In this document: piece by piece, positions 24,935-33,956 of the stretch
How positions within the stretch are numbered: position 1 is the first letter of the stretch
How the letters are laid out: the number at the start of each line of letters is the position of its first letter
Source of the DNA: Longimicrobiales bacterium
GTDB taxonomy: Bacteria; Gemmatimonadota; Gemmatimonadetes; Longimicrobiales; Gaopeijiaceae
NCBI GenBank assembly: GCA_028284495.1
Contig: JANQRP010000032.1
Location: forward strand, 62,001 to 126,000
Length of the DNA stretch: 64,000 bases
Direction: 5' to 3'
The notes under the pieces: model-generated
Seen by the model: the letters and a program-made list of their open reading frames with translations, nothing else
Told to the model about the DNA's origin: nothing
Database searches by the model: none
Made by a program: the position numbers and the translations under genes

Positions 24935-26701
24935 TCAGCTCCGTTCCCGTGCGAGCCACCCCGTCACCTCCTCCCGCGTCCCGCAGTTCAGCACGTGGGA
25001 TCGCTCGAGCCCCGCTCGACGCCCCTGATCGATCCCGAACCGCATCACGTCCAGACCCGGAATCGCGTGCGCGTCGGAATCGATCACGATACGCACGCCG
25101 AGCTCCCGCGCGCGAGCGGCGTACCGGTCGCTCAGGTCGAGTCGGCGGGGATGCGCGTTGATCTCGACCGCGATGTCACGCTCCGCCGCCTTGTCGAGCA
25201 CGGCCTCCATGTCGATCGGGTACGGCTCGCGCCGATTGATCAGACGGCCGGTGGGGTGAGCGAGGATGTCGACCTGCGGGTGGTCCATTCCGCGCAGCAC
25301 GCGCTCGGTCATCGTCGTGCGGTCCATGTCCATGAAGGAGTGGACTGCGATCACGACGATGTCGAGCTCCTCGAGGACGTCGTCGGGCTGGTCGAGCGCG
25401 CCGTCCTTGAGGATGTCGACCTCCTGACCGCGAAGGATCGTGAAGTCGTCGCCGAGTTCCGCCCGAACCGCCTCGACCTCCTCCCACTGCTTCCGGACCC
25501 GCTCGGGCGTGAGGCCGTTGGCGACCGTCACCGCCTTCGAGTGGTCGGTGATCGCCATGTAGTCGTAGCCGCGCTCGATGCAGCCCTTCGCCATGTCGAG
25601 GATCGACGCGGTTCCGTCGGACCACGTGCTGTGCATGTGGAGGTCGCCGCGGACGTCGTCGAGGGTGACGAGCTCCGGGAGCCCGCCGGCAGTGGCCGCG
25701 TCGAACTCACCCCGGTCTTCCCGCAGCTCCGGCGGGATCCACGGGAGGCCGACCGATGCGAACACCTCCGCCTCGGTCGTCCCTCCGACCCGATCTCCGT
25801 CCGTCTTGCCGACCGAATCGGGGTCCACCCCTTCGGGAATCCGGAAGACGCCCCACTCGTTCACGCGAAGGCCCCGCTTCACCGCCATCGTGCGGACGCG
25901 GACGTTGTGCTCCTTCGAGCCGGTGAAGTAGTGCATCGCCGCGCCGTACGACGCGGCCGGGATCACGCGGAGATCGACCGAGAGCCCGGAGGGGAGGACG
26001 ATGTTGCCCTTGGTGTCGCCCGCGGCCTCGACGCGGACCGCGCTCGGGAAGCCGATGAAGTACTCCACCACCTCCGCGCCCCCCTCGTCGGCGCGCGCGA
26101 GCAGATCGATGTCGCCGACCGTCTCCTTCCGACGCCGGTAGCTCCCCGCGACCTCGAGGCGATCGACGTGCGGGGCCTTCTCCATGTGCTCGAGCAGCCC
26201 GCGGATCAGTTCCTCCGCCTCCGCGCGCAGGAACCGGCTGCGGTGCTGACGGAACTCCTCGATCGAGCCCTTCATCTTCTCGACGCTCTTCGCGCCGAAC
26301 CCCGGGAGCTGCTCGATCGTGCCCTTCTCGATCTCGGCCTCGAGCCCCTCCACGGACTCGACGCCGAGCTCCTCCCAGAGCTTCTTCGCCTTCTTCGGGC
26401 CGACGCCCTCGAGGCGGATGAGCTGGGTGAGCGTGCGCGGGACCTCCTCGACGATCTCGTCGAGGACGGTGAGCTGCCCCGTCTGGAGAAGTTCGCGAAT
26501 GTGCGCGTCCACCTGCTTCCCGATGCCCTGGAGTTCGGTGAGGTCCTCGCCCTCGTCCACCATCTGCGTGAGGGGTCGGGTGAGCGACTCGACGGTCCGG
26601 ACGGCATTCCGGTAGGCGCGGATCCGGAACGGATTGTCGCCGCGGATCTCGAGCAGGTCGGCGACCTCGCTCAGCGTGCGGGCCACATCGAGGTTCTCCA
26701 C
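24935..26701 (-). CDS. polX: DNA polymerase/3'-5' exonuclease PolX
   Basis: A 588-residue family X polymerase. Residues 1-320 form the helix-hairpin-helix and polymerase domains (LQGIGKQVDAHI, LEGVGPKKAKKL, then AGSYRRRKETVGDIDLLA with the two catalytic Asp). From about 340 a PHP phosphoesterase domain follows: GDLHMHSTWSDGT, MAITDHSK, RGQEVDILKDG, HSFMDMD, DILAHPTG, INAHPRRLDLS and IDSDAHAIPG hold the metal ligands. The enzyme fills short gaps during base excision repair and has exonuclease and AP endonuclease activity in characterised members. The start is GTG 26701; it follows ligA with one base between stop and start, so gap filling and nick sealing are encoded in one transcript. Confidence 0.96.
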   Translation of the reverse strand: MENLDVARTLSEVADLLEIRGDNPFRIRAYRNAVRTVESLTRPLTQMVDEGEDLTELQGIGKQVDAHIRELLQTGQLTVLDEIVEEVPRTLTQLIRLEGVGPKKAKKLWEELGVESVEGLEAEIEKGTIEQLPGFGAKSVEKMKGSIEEFRQHRSRFLRAEAEELIRGLLEHMEKAPHVDRLEVAGSYRRRKETVGDIDLLARADEGGAEVVEYFIGFPSAVRVEAAGDTKGNIVLPSGLSVDLRVIPAASYGAAMHYFTGSKEHNVRVRTMAVKRGLRVNEWGVFRIPEGVDPDSVGKTDGDRVGGTTEAEVFASVGLPWIPPELREDRGEFDAATAGGLPELVTLDDVRGDLHMHSTWSDGTASILDMAKGCIERGYDYMAITDHSKAVTVANGLTPERVRKQWEEVEAVRAELGDDFTILRGQEVDILKDGALDQPDDVLEELDIVVIAVHSFMDMDRTTMTERVLRGMDHPQVDILAHPTGRLINRREPYPIDMEAVLDKAAERDIAVEINAHPRRLDLSDRYAARARELGVRIVIDSDAHAIPGLDVMRFGIDQGRRAGLERSHVLNCGTREEVTGWLARERS

Positions 26702-26702
26702 G

Positions 26703-28817
26703 TCAGTCCTCCTCGGCGGTGAAGGGGTCGGCCTCCGGCGCGTCGGTCTCGGCCTCGGCGGCCTCCTTCATGAGAGCGACGAACCCGTCCTCGTCGAGGA
26801 TCTCGAGACCGAGGTCGACCGCCTTGTCGTACTTCGACCCCGGGTCCTCGCCCACCACCACGTAGTCGGTCGCCTTCGAGACCGAGCCGGTCACCTTCGC
26901 GCCGACCGACTCGGCGAGCTTCTTCGCCTCGGATCTGGCGAGCGTGGGGAGGCCCCCCGTGAAGACGAACTTCTTGCCCGAGAGTGGTGAATCCGTGGCG
27001 GCTTTCTGCTCCGGAGGTGGCACCAGCTCCCGCATCTGCGACGCCACGGCGTCGAGCTGTGCGGCCACACGCTCGTTGGCGAAGAAGCCGCGGATCGCCT
27101 CGGACATCCGCTCGCCGATGCCATGGACCGCCGTAAGCGCCTCGTCGTCCGCCGCACGAATCGCCTCGAAGGTGCGGAAGTGCCGGGCGAGGTCGCGCGC
27201 GACCGTCTGGCCGACCTCCGGGATGCCGAGGCCGTGCAGGAAGCGGGCGAGCTCGGTGGAGCGCCTTCGGTCGACGGCTGCCACGAGCGCCGTGGCGGAC
27301 TTCTCCGCGAAGCCGGGCAGGTCCATGAGCTGCTCGGCCTCGAGGTCGAAGAGACCGGCCAACTCCGTGACCAGGTCGCGGTCGACCAGGAGCACCGCCG
27401 TCTCCTCGCCGAGGCCCTCGATGTCGAGCGCGTTGCGGGCACCGAAGTGGACGAGCCGGCCGGTGAGCTGCGCCGGGCAGCCGAAGGTATTCGGACAGAC
27501 CGTGCGGGGGCCATCCTCGTAGACCTCCGTGCCGCAGGACGGGCAGTGGGTCGGCATCACGAACGGCCTCGAGCGCCCCTCCCCCTCGACCTCGATCCGC
27601 TCCACCACCTGGGGGATCACGTCGCCGGCACGCTGGATCCGGACCGTGTCGCCATCACGGATATCCTTGCGCGCGACCTCCTCGCGGTTGTGGAGGGAGG
27701 CCCGGCTGACCGTGACGCCGCCGACCTCCACCGGCCGCATCAGCGCCACCGGTGTGAGGATCCCCGTCCGCCCCACGGAGATCGCGATCTGCTCGATCTT
27801 CGTGACCTCCTTACGCGGCTCGAACTTGAGCGCCATCGCCCAGCGAGGGTGATGGGAGGTCGAGCCGACCTCCCCGCGCATGTCGAGGTCGTCGAGCTTC
27901 ACGACGATCCCGTCGATCTCGTAGTCGAGGTCGTCGCGGTCGGCGGCGAAACGGGCGTGGTACGCGATCACCTCGTCGGCCGTGTCAACGACCTCGATTC
28001 GCTCCGGGAGCGCGAAGCCCCAGTCGCGGAGCGCCGCGACCCCGTCCCGGTCGTGCTCGAACTCGGTGCCCTCCACCGCTAGCACGTCGTACGCCAGGCA
28101 GATCAGCTCGCGCTCGGCCGTGAGGCGGGAGTCGAGCTGCCGGATGGCACCGGCCGCCGAGTTCCTCGGAGACGCGTACGGCTCCTTCCCGTCCGCCACC
28201 AGCCCCGCGTTGAACCGCTCGAACGCCGAGATGAGCATCATCACCTCGCCCCGCACGGCCAGGAGGCGCGGCGAGGGCCGGACCTCCTCGTTCAGCCGGA
28301 GCGGAACGCTCGGCACCGTGCGGAGGTTGGCCGTCACGTCCTCGCCCGCCCGCCCGTTGCCGCGCGTGACCGCGCGGACCAGCACGCCGTCCTCGTAGAC
28401 CAGCTCGATCGATGCACCGTCGAGCTTCGGCTCGAGGATGTAGCGGATGTCCGCCCCCTCGCCGAGCGCCTTCCGGAGCCGCTCGTCGAACTTCCGGAGC
28501 GCCTCCGGATCCTCGCTCGAGTCGAGCGAGAGCATCGGCACCACGTGCTGCACCGTCTCGAGTGAATCGGCCGGCTCGGCCCCGACGCGCTGGGTCGGGG
28601 AGTCATCGCTGGCAAGATCCGGGAACCGTTCCTCGAGGGCCTGGAGCAGCCGGAAGCGCCGGTCGTACTCCGCGTCGGAGATCTCGGGGGCCGCCTCCAC
28701 ATAGTAGAGGCGCGCGTGCCGGTGCAGGTCGTTGTGCAGCGCGCGCACCGTCGCTCCCGCCTCGTCGGCGGAGAGCGCGTCGGCGTCGATGTCGAACGGT
28801 GGCCCGGACGAACTCAT
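26703..28817 (-). CDS. ligA: NAD-dependent DNA ligase LigA
   Basis: A 704-residue ligase of normal length. The adenylation Lys is K131 in YILEPKLDGAS. The N-terminal Ia domain (HNDLHRHARLYYVEAAPEISDAEYD split around residues 28-52) binds NAD. The Cys4 zinc finger is CPSCGTEVYEDG with CPNTFGCPAQ. Helix-hairpin-helix repeats follow, and the C-terminal BRCT domain starts at KKFVFTGGLPTLARSEAKK. It seals nicks in replication and repair. The ATG at 28817 was chosen as the start of homology. It is the first gene of an operon with polX and the antiporter, and divergent from an amidohydrolase gene. Confidence 0.97.
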   Translation of the reverse strand: MSSSGPPFDIDADALSADEAGATVRALHNDLHRHARLYYVEAAPEISDAEYDRRFRLLQALEERFPDLASDDSPTQRVGAEPADSLETVQHVVPMLSLDSSEDPEALRKFDERLRKALGEGADIRYILEPKLDGASIELVYEDGVLVRAVTRGNGRAGEDVTANLRTVPSVPLRLNEEVRPSPRLLAVRGEVMMLISAFERFNAGLVADGKEPYASPRNSAAGAIRQLDSRLTAERELICLAYDVLAVEGTEFEHDRDGVAALRDWGFALPERIEVVDTADEVIAYHARFAADRDDLDYEIDGIVVKLDDLDMRGEVGSTSHHPRWAMALKFEPRKEVTKIEQIAISVGRTGILTPVALMRPVEVGGVTVSRASLHNREEVARKDIRDGDTVRIQRAGDVIPQVVERIEVEGEGRSRPFVMPTHCPSCGTEVYEDGPRTVCPNTFGCPAQLTGRLVHFGARNALDIEGLGEETAVLLVDRDLVTELAGLFDLEAEQLMDLPGFAEKSATALVAAVDRRRSTELARFLHGLGIPEVGQTVARDLARHFRTFEAIRAADDEALTAVHGIGERMSEAIRGFFANERVAAQLDAVASQMRELVPPPEQKAATDSPLSGKKFVFTGGLPTLARSEAKKLAESVGAKVTGSVSKATDYVVVGEDPGSKYDKAVDLGLEILDEDGFVALMKEAAEAETDAPEADPFTAEED

Positions 28818-28948
28818 GCGAGGCGGTCGAGAGTCGGCAGTGGACGAAGACCCCGAACATAACGACAGCCTCGGACCGGGCGGAATTGCGAAAGCCCTGC
28901 CCGCCCGCGCATTCTCGCACTCCACACAGCATCCGTCCCGGAGGCCCG

Positions 28949-30577
28949 ATGTCCCGCTCGACCCGCCCACTCCTCGCGCTCGCCGCCGTCCTCGCGCTCG
29001 CGATCCCCGCGGCGCTCTCCGCCCAGATGGAAGAGACGACGCGCCGTGCCGCCGACGAAGGCCTCGGCCCCTTCGACGAGTTCGTGATCCGAGGCGCGAC
29101 ATACCTCGACGGCACGGGCGCGCCCCCGATCGGTCCCGTGGACATCGTCGTCCGCGGCGACCGCATCGCGCAGATCCGTTCGGTCGGCTACCCGGGCCTG
29201 CCACTCTCCCAGCGCCGCCTCCCGAGCGACCCAGACCACGAGATCGACTGGACCGGGAAGTGGGTCCTCCCCGGCTTCGTGGACATGCACGCGCACACGG
29301 GTGGTGTCGGGAAGGCGCCGCAGGCCGAGTACGTCTACAAGCTCTGGATGGGCCACGGGATCACCACCTCGCGCGGTGTGGGACACGGCGCGCTCGACTG
29401 GTCGCTCCGCGAGGCTGCGCTGGCCGAGGCGAACGAGATCGTGGCGCCCCGGATGTACACGTACGCGCGCCCCGGGCAGGGGAGCGGGTGGAATCGCCCG
29501 ATCGACACGCCCGAGGCCGCCCGCGAGTGGGTGCGCTTCATCGCGGACTACGAGGTCGACGGGCAGGACGTGGACGGACTCAAGCTCACCGCCTACCCGC
29601 CGCCGATCATGCAGGCGCTCGTGGAGGAGGCCGCCGCGCAGGGGCTCGGCACCGTGGCGCACCTGGCTCAGACCGGTGTGGCCGAGATGACCGCGCTCCA
29701 TGCGGCCACCCTCGGCCTCGACATGATGACCCACTACTACGGGCTCTTCGAGTCGATGCTCACCGACTACACGATCCCGGACTACCCGCTCGACTACAAC
29801 TACCAGAACGAGCAGCACCGCTTCGGTGAGGTGGGCCGGCTCTGGGAGCAGTCGGCCGAGCCGGGCTCCGAGACGTGGAACATGGTGATGGATTCGATGC
29901 TCGCCCTCGGCTTCGGCATCGACCCGACCATGACGATCTACGAGGCCAGCCGGGACGTGATGGCCGCCCGCGAGGCGGAGTGGCACGACGAGTACACGCT
30001 TCCCTCGATGGCCGAGTTCTACCAGCCGTCACGCGCGGCCCACGGGTCCTACTGGTTCTACTGGACCACCGAGGACGAGTACCACTGGAAGCGCTTCTAC
30101 CAGAAGTGGTTCCAGTTCCTGAACGAGTACAAGAACCGCGGCGGGATCGTCACGACGGGCTCGGACTCGGGCTTCATCTACAAGCTCTACGGCTTCGACT
30201 ACATCCGGGAGCTGGAGTTGCTGCGGGAAGCCGGCTTCCACCCGATCGAGGTGATCCGCTCGGCCACGATGTACGGCGCGCGCGAGCTGCATGCGCCCCG
30301 CGGCCTCGAACACCAGCTCGAGTTCGGCATCCTCCGCGAGGGGATGAAGGCCGACATGGTGCTCGTCGAGGAGAACCCGCTGGAGAACCTCAAGGTGCTG
30401 TACGGTACCGGCGCCGTGCGCCTCAACGACGAGACGCAGGAGGTCGAGCGGGTAGGGGGCGTCGCCTACACGATCAAGGACGGGATCGTGTACGACGCGA
30501 AGCAGCTGCTCGAGGACGTCCGCGAGATGGTGGCGGCGGCCAAGCGCGCCGAGATCACGGAGGGCGACGCGAACTGA
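28949..30577 (+). CDS. Secreted amidohydrolase family protein
   Basis: A 542-residue exported metal hydrolase. The start ATG 28949 has CCGGAGG upstream, and the signal peptide ends at AALSAQ. The fold is shown by VIRGATYLDGTGAPPIGPVDIVVRGDRIAQI, the metal pair in GFVDMHAHTGG, later ligands in TVAHLAQTGVAEM and TTGSDSGFIYKLYG, and the C-terminal KADMVLVEENPLENL strand. It is rich in Trp and Tyr around residues 330-385 (YWFYWTTEDEYHWKRFY), an unusual feature that may shape the active site. The substrate is unknown. A second such enzyme is at 9280-10713. Confidence 0.88.
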   Translation: MSRSTRPLLALAAVLALAIPAALSAQMEETTRRAADEGLGPFDEFVIRGATYLDGTGAPPIGPVDIVVRGDRIAQIRSVGYPGLPLSQRRLPSDPDHEIDWTGKWVLPGFVDMHAHTGGVGKAPQAEYVYKLWMGHGITTSRGVGHGALDWSLREAALAEANEIVAPRMYTYARPGQGSGWNRPIDTPEAAREWVRFIADYEVDGQDVDGLKLTAYPPPIMQALVEEAAAQGLGTVAHLAQTGVAEMTALHAATLGLDMMTHYYGLFESMLTDYTIPDYPLDYNYQNEQHRFGEVGRLWEQSAEPGSETWNMVMDSMLALGFGIDPTMTIYEASRDVMAAREAEWHDEYTLPSMAEFYQPSRAAHGSYWFYWTTEDEYHWKRFYQKWFQFLNEYKNRGGIVTTGSDSGFIYKLYGFDYIRELELLREAGFHPIEVIRSATMYGARELHAPRGLEHQLEFGILREGMKADMVLVEENPLENLKVLYGTGAVRLNDETQEVERVGGVAYTIKDGIVYDAKQLLEDVREMVAAAKRAEITEGDAN

Positions 30578-30595
30578 CCGTCGGCCCTTCGGCGC

Positions 30596-31183
30596 TCAGC
30601 GTCGAGACGCCCTCGTCGTCGCGAAGGCGTCGGACGGCAGCAGCGCGAGGAACTCGCGGAAGGCCGCACGGTTTCCGGCCGGGAGCACGAACGCCACCGT
30701 GGAGCCGATCCGGCCCCGGACGGTGCGCGCCTCGATGAGCGTCTCGACCATGCTCCGGTCGACCTCCACGAGGAAGGACGCCCGTCCATCCGTCGAGCGT
30801 AGCACGCCGCGCGGGGTGGCGGGGCCGTCGAAGACATGGTGGTCGAGCTCGAGGTGAAGAAGCGCCTCCTCGTTCGCGATCCGCGATGCGGCCTCGCCGT
30901 CCACCACCACGACCAGGCCGAGCGCATCCCGCACCCGGCCTCCCGCCGCGTTCCGGACGAAGATCCCGCCGATCGCAAGCTCCGCGGGCACGTCGCCGGG
31001 GGTGCGGATGAACCGCACGACCGTCGGATCGAGCGTGAGCGTCGTCAGGTCCTCGGCCGGGCGGTTCCAGTGCGGCGGTCGGGCCTCATGCGAAGGCGTC
31101 GGCGCAGAGGCGCACCCCACGGCCACCACGCCCGCCAGCACCAGGGCCCCGAGCGGCGCGCCGCTCGCGCGTGAGCCGATCAC
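30596..31183 (-). CDS. Lipoprotein, paralogue of the adjacent upstream gene
   Basis: A 195-residue lipoprotein (lipobox VAVGCAS). The family is unrecognised. It aligns with the neighbouring product along its length: AELAIGGIFVRN matches ASLAIGSFFARY, LGLVVVVDGEAASRIANEEALLHLELDHHVF matches the equivalent LALMVVLEGESASRVLASGRS region, and both have a V-L/M-x-T-L-x-D/E-A segment before VRGRIGS or VRGRVGA. It begins with GTG 31183, overlapping the stop of the upstream gene (GTGA). The copies are a tandem duplication that has diverged strongly. Confidence 0.72.
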   Translation of the reverse strand: MIGSRASGAPLGALVLAGVVAVGCASAPTPSHEARPPHWNRPAEDLTTLTLDPTVVRFIRTPGDVPAELAIGGIFVRNAAGGRVRDALGLVVVVDGEAASRIANEEALLHLELDHHVFDGPATPRGVLRSTDGRASFLVEVDRSMVETLIEARTVRGRIGSTVAFVLPAGNRAAFREFLALLPSDAFATTRASRR

Positions 31184-31797
31184 ATCGAGGTGGGGATGGC
31201 CCGCAGCGCGACGCCCCGCGCCGAGCCCGAGTAGTCTGCGGGGAGGCCACGCAGCAGGTCTCCGAGGCGGGCGCGGGTGCGGTCCGGGAAGTCGAACGAC
31301 CCGTAGGCGCCGACGCGGCCGCGCACGAGGTCCGCGTCCGCGAGCGTGCGAAGGACATCCGGCGAGATCGGGATCGCGAGCGTCGCCCGTCCGCCGTCGG
31401 CGGGATCCCAGTGGACGTTGTTGCTGCCCAGCCCGGGCTCGCCCTGGAAGAACTCACCGTCGATCTCGAGAAGGAGACTCCGGCCGGAGGCGAGGACGCG
31501 TGAGGCGCTCTCGCCCTCGAGCACCACCATCAGCGCGAGCTGATCCACCGGGCCTTCCGGGGACTGGTACCTGGCGAAGAAGCTGCCGATGGCGAGGGAC
31601 GCGGCGTCCTCGCCGGGCCGGGCGACGTCCGCCACCCGACGCGGCGCGACCATCAGCGTGCGCACGTCGGGTCGGGTCTCGACCCAGTGGGCGTCTCCCA
31701 GGCCTTCCGGCGCGGGTACCGCGGGATCCGCCGTGGTGGCGCACCCGCCCAGGATCAGGGAGATGACGGCGATCCAGCCGATCTTCTCGTGTCCCAT
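31180..31797 (-). CDS. Lipoprotein, first of a paralogous pair
   Basis: A 205-residue lipoprotein (ISLILGGCATT). AGGAGG lies about eight bases before the ATG at 31797, which decides the start. The mature part is rich in beta-strand-like sequence (LALMVVLEGESASRVL, RSLLLEIDGEFF, RATLAIPISPDVLRTL). Family and function are unrecognised. It is cotranscribed with its paralogue. The 265-base region before it is AT-rich by local standards and holds repeated TGTAAC motifs. Confidence 0.72.
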   Translation of the reverse strand: MGHEKIGWIAVISLILGGCATTADPAVPAPEGLGDAHWVETRPDVRTLMVAPRRVADVARPGEDAASLAIGSFFARYQSPEGPVDQLALMVVLEGESASRVLASGRSLLLEIDGEFFQGEPGLGSNNVHWDPADGGRATLAIPISPDVLRTLADADLVRGRVGAYGSFDFPDRTRARLGDLLRGLPADYSGSARGVALRAIPTSM

Positions 31798-31882
31798 GTC
31801 GACATCCTCCTCGTACGCACGTCCCGTTTCGGGTCCGGTCTTTACGCGTTGCTCGTTCAGTAGTGACGGTTTGATCACGAAT

Positions 31883-31952
31883 CTGTTACATTACAGTCTA
31901 CACCAAAGATCGGCCCTGCGCCACGAATTTCCTGTAACGACGCCATGTAACG
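31883..31952. repeat. Clustered TGTAAC/GTTACA motifs in a divergent promoter region
   Basis: CTGTTACATTACAG at 31883-31896 has CTGT/ACAG ends, and two direct copies of TGTAACG begin at 31933 and 31946, 13 bases apart. All lie between the divergent lipoprotein pair and the class V aminotransferase gene, where a regulator could act. I cannot name the protein that would bind. Confidence 0.3.
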
Positions 31953-32062
31953 GGGTTCGCAGCCGCCCCGCATGAACATCCGTTTCCCGTCGTGGGTGAT
32001 CCGGAGGGCCCGGCACGCTTAGATTTCTTGGCCGTACTCCTCCCACCCGAACGGGACCCGAG

Positions 32063-33247
32063 TTGGACCTCGATCGACTGCGCGCCGACACCCCGTCGGC
32101 GTCCCGCCACATCCATCTGAACAACGCCGGTGCCGCGCTCCAGCCGCGGCCCGTGGTCCAGGCCGTGGTCGATCACCTTCGCCTCGAGGAGGAGATCGGC
32201 GGGTACGAGGCCGCGGACCGTGCGTCGGCGGCGATCGAGGATGCCTACGCCGCCGTCGCCGCTCTCGTGGGGGGATCGCCGTCGCAGATCGCGATGGTCG
32301 AGCACGCGACCGCCGGCTTCGTCGCGGCGCTCTCGTCGGTCCCGTTCCGGCGGGGCGACCTGATCCTGACGACCCGGCACGACTACTCGTCGAACCAGAT
32401 CCAGTACCTGAACCTCGCCGACCGCCTGGGCGTCGAGGTGCTGCGGGCGCCGGACGGACCGGAGGGCGGCGTGGACGTGGGCGCGATGCGCGACCTCGTG
32501 TATCGCCGTCGTCCGCGGGTGGTGGCGATGACGCACGTCCCGACCAACTCCGGACTGGTCCAGGACGTGGCCGCGGTCGGCGAGGCGTGCCGCGAGCGCG
32601 ACGTGCTCTTCCTGGTGGACGCCTGCCAGTCGGTCGGACAGATGCCGGTGGACGCGGAGTCGATCGGCGCCGATTTCCTCTCGGCCACCGGTCGCAAGTT
32701 CCTGCGGGGACCGCGTGGGTCCGGCTTCCTGTGGGTGTCCGAGCGCGCGCTCGACGCCGGCCTTCTCCCGCTCTTCCCGGATTTGCGCGGCGCCGACTGG
32801 ATCGGCCCCGACCTCCTGCAGCCCTCGCCCGACGCCCGGCGCTTCGAGACGTGGGAGTTCGCGTGGGCGCTGGTGATCGGGCTGGGCGTCGCCGCCCGGT
32901 ATGCGCGGGACGTCGGCCTCGCGGCCGTCCACGCCCGCGTCGTAGCCCTCGCCGAGCGTCTCCGCGCGGGCCTCGCCGAGATCGGCGGCCTGCGCGTCCT
33001 GGATCGCGGGGCGGAGCTGTGCGGCATCGTGACCGTCGCGCACGTCCGTCTGGCCGCCGATGGCCTCCGGGACCGACTGCGCGAGGCCGGCGTCCACACA
33101 TCGTGGCTCTCGCGCGAAGGTGCCGTGATCGATTTCGAGGAGAAGGAGGTCGAGACCGCGCTGCGCCTCTCGCCGCACTACTACAACACGGAGGACGAGA
33201 TCGACCGGGCGATGGAAACGCTTGCGCGACTCGTATCCGACGCATGA
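32063..33247 (+). CDS. Class V aminotransferase (cysteine desulfurase-like fold)
   Basis: A 394-residue PLP enzyme. The N-terminus IHLNNAGAALQPRPV is the class V start, ATAGFVAALSSVPFRRGDLILTT follows, the cofactor Asp/Gln is in LVDACQSVGQMPVD, and the PLP Lys is in FLSATGRKFLRGPRGSGFL. It lacks the loop Cys of the true desulfurase at the end of the chain, where SWLSREGAV stands instead. It may therefore be an isopenicillin-epimerase-like or kynureninase-like member. The start is TTG 32063. Its stop overlaps the start of the sigma factor gene (ATGA). It is not part of the suf operon, which has its own SufS. Confidence 0.87.
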   Translation: MDLDRLRADTPSASRHIHLNNAGAALQPRPVVQAVVDHLRLEEEIGGYEAADRASAAIEDAYAAVAALVGGSPSQIAMVEHATAGFVAALSSVPFRRGDLILTTRHDYSSNQIQYLNLADRLGVEVLRAPDGPEGGVDVGAMRDLVYRRRPRVVAMTHVPTNSGLVQDVAAVGEACRERDVLFLVDACQSVGQMPVDAESIGADFLSATGRKFLRGPRGSGFLWVSERALDAGLLPLFPDLRGADWIGPDLLQPSPDARRFETWEFAWALVIGLGVAARYARDVGLAAVHARVVALAERLRAGLAEIGGLRVLDRGAELCGIVTVAHVRLAADGLRDRLREAGVHTSWLSREGAVIDFEEKEVETALRLSPHYYNTEDEIDRAMETLARLVSDA

Positions 33248-33948
33248 CCACATTCGAATCGCTCGAACGCGGACGGCCCGATTCCACGGCCGAGACGGCG
33301 GAGGCGTCCGTGAAGGACTCGGCCGACGCCTCCGTATCCTCCACGAGTCGAAACCGGTCCACCCGCGAAGGGGAGCTGACGGCCGACGTGGAGAGAGAAC
33401 TGATCCGGAAGTGCAGGGGCGGTGACGCCCGATACTACGAGCCGCTCGTGCGGGCCTACGAGGGCCCCGGCATGCGCGTCGCGATGGGGATGATGCGCGA
33501 CGAGGACGCCGCGCAAGACGCCCTGCAGGAGACGTTCGTGAAGGTCTGGAAGAAGCTCGGCCAGTTCGACCCGAGCCGTACGTTCGGGCCGTGGTTCTTC
33601 CAGATCCTCCGCAACCAGTGCCGTGACATGCTCCGCAGCCGGAAGGCCCGCGCGAAGCACATCGGACACGACGAGCGACTGGAGGAGCGCCCCGCGGGCG
33701 ACCGGTGGAACCCCGGCCGACGGATGGAGCGCACCGACGCGAAGCGGATCCTCTGGGAGGGGCTGGACCGCGTCGGGGACGAACACCGCGAGATCCTCGT
33801 GCTCAAGGAGCTCGAGGACTTCAGATACCACGAGATTGCGAAGATCCTCGACATCCCGGAAGGGACGGTCGCGAGCCGACTCTTCCATGCCCGACGCGCG
33901 CTGCGCGACGAGCTCGAGGAGCTCGGGTACGCGGGCGTCGGGAGCTGA
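33244..33948 (+). CDS. RNA polymerase sigma factor, ECF type
   Basis: A 234-residue sigma-70 family protein. After about 45 polar, Ser/Thr-rich residues comes region 2 (YYEPLVRAYEGPGMRVAMGMM with DEDAAQDALQETFVKVWKKL and RTFGPWFFQILRNQCRDML). Region 4 (REILVLKELEDFRYHEIAKILDIPEGTVASRLFHARRALRDEL) follows a 40-residue linker. Region 3 is absent, as in group 4 factors. It directs RNA polymerase to alternative promoters. The start ATG overlaps the preceding stop. The next gene encodes a likely anti-sigma factor, so release from it is the probable control. Confidence 0.93.
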   Translation: MTTFESLERGRPDSTAETAEASVKDSADASVSSTSRNRSTREGELTADVERELIRKCRGGDARYYEPLVRAYEGPGMRVAMGMMRDEDAAQDALQETFVKVWKKLGQFDPSRTFGPWFFQILRNQCRDMLRSRKARAKHIGHDERLEERPAGDRWNPGRRMERTDAKRILWEGLDRVGDEHREILVLKELEDFRYHEIAKILDIPEGTVASRLFHARRALRDELEELGYAGVGS

Positions 33949-33956
33949 ACAGGGAC

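Noticed and set aside
32063..33247. A second SufS/IscS
   Set aside because: The protein has the PLP Lys but lacks the desulfurase Cys near the C-terminus, so it is called a class V aminotransferase.
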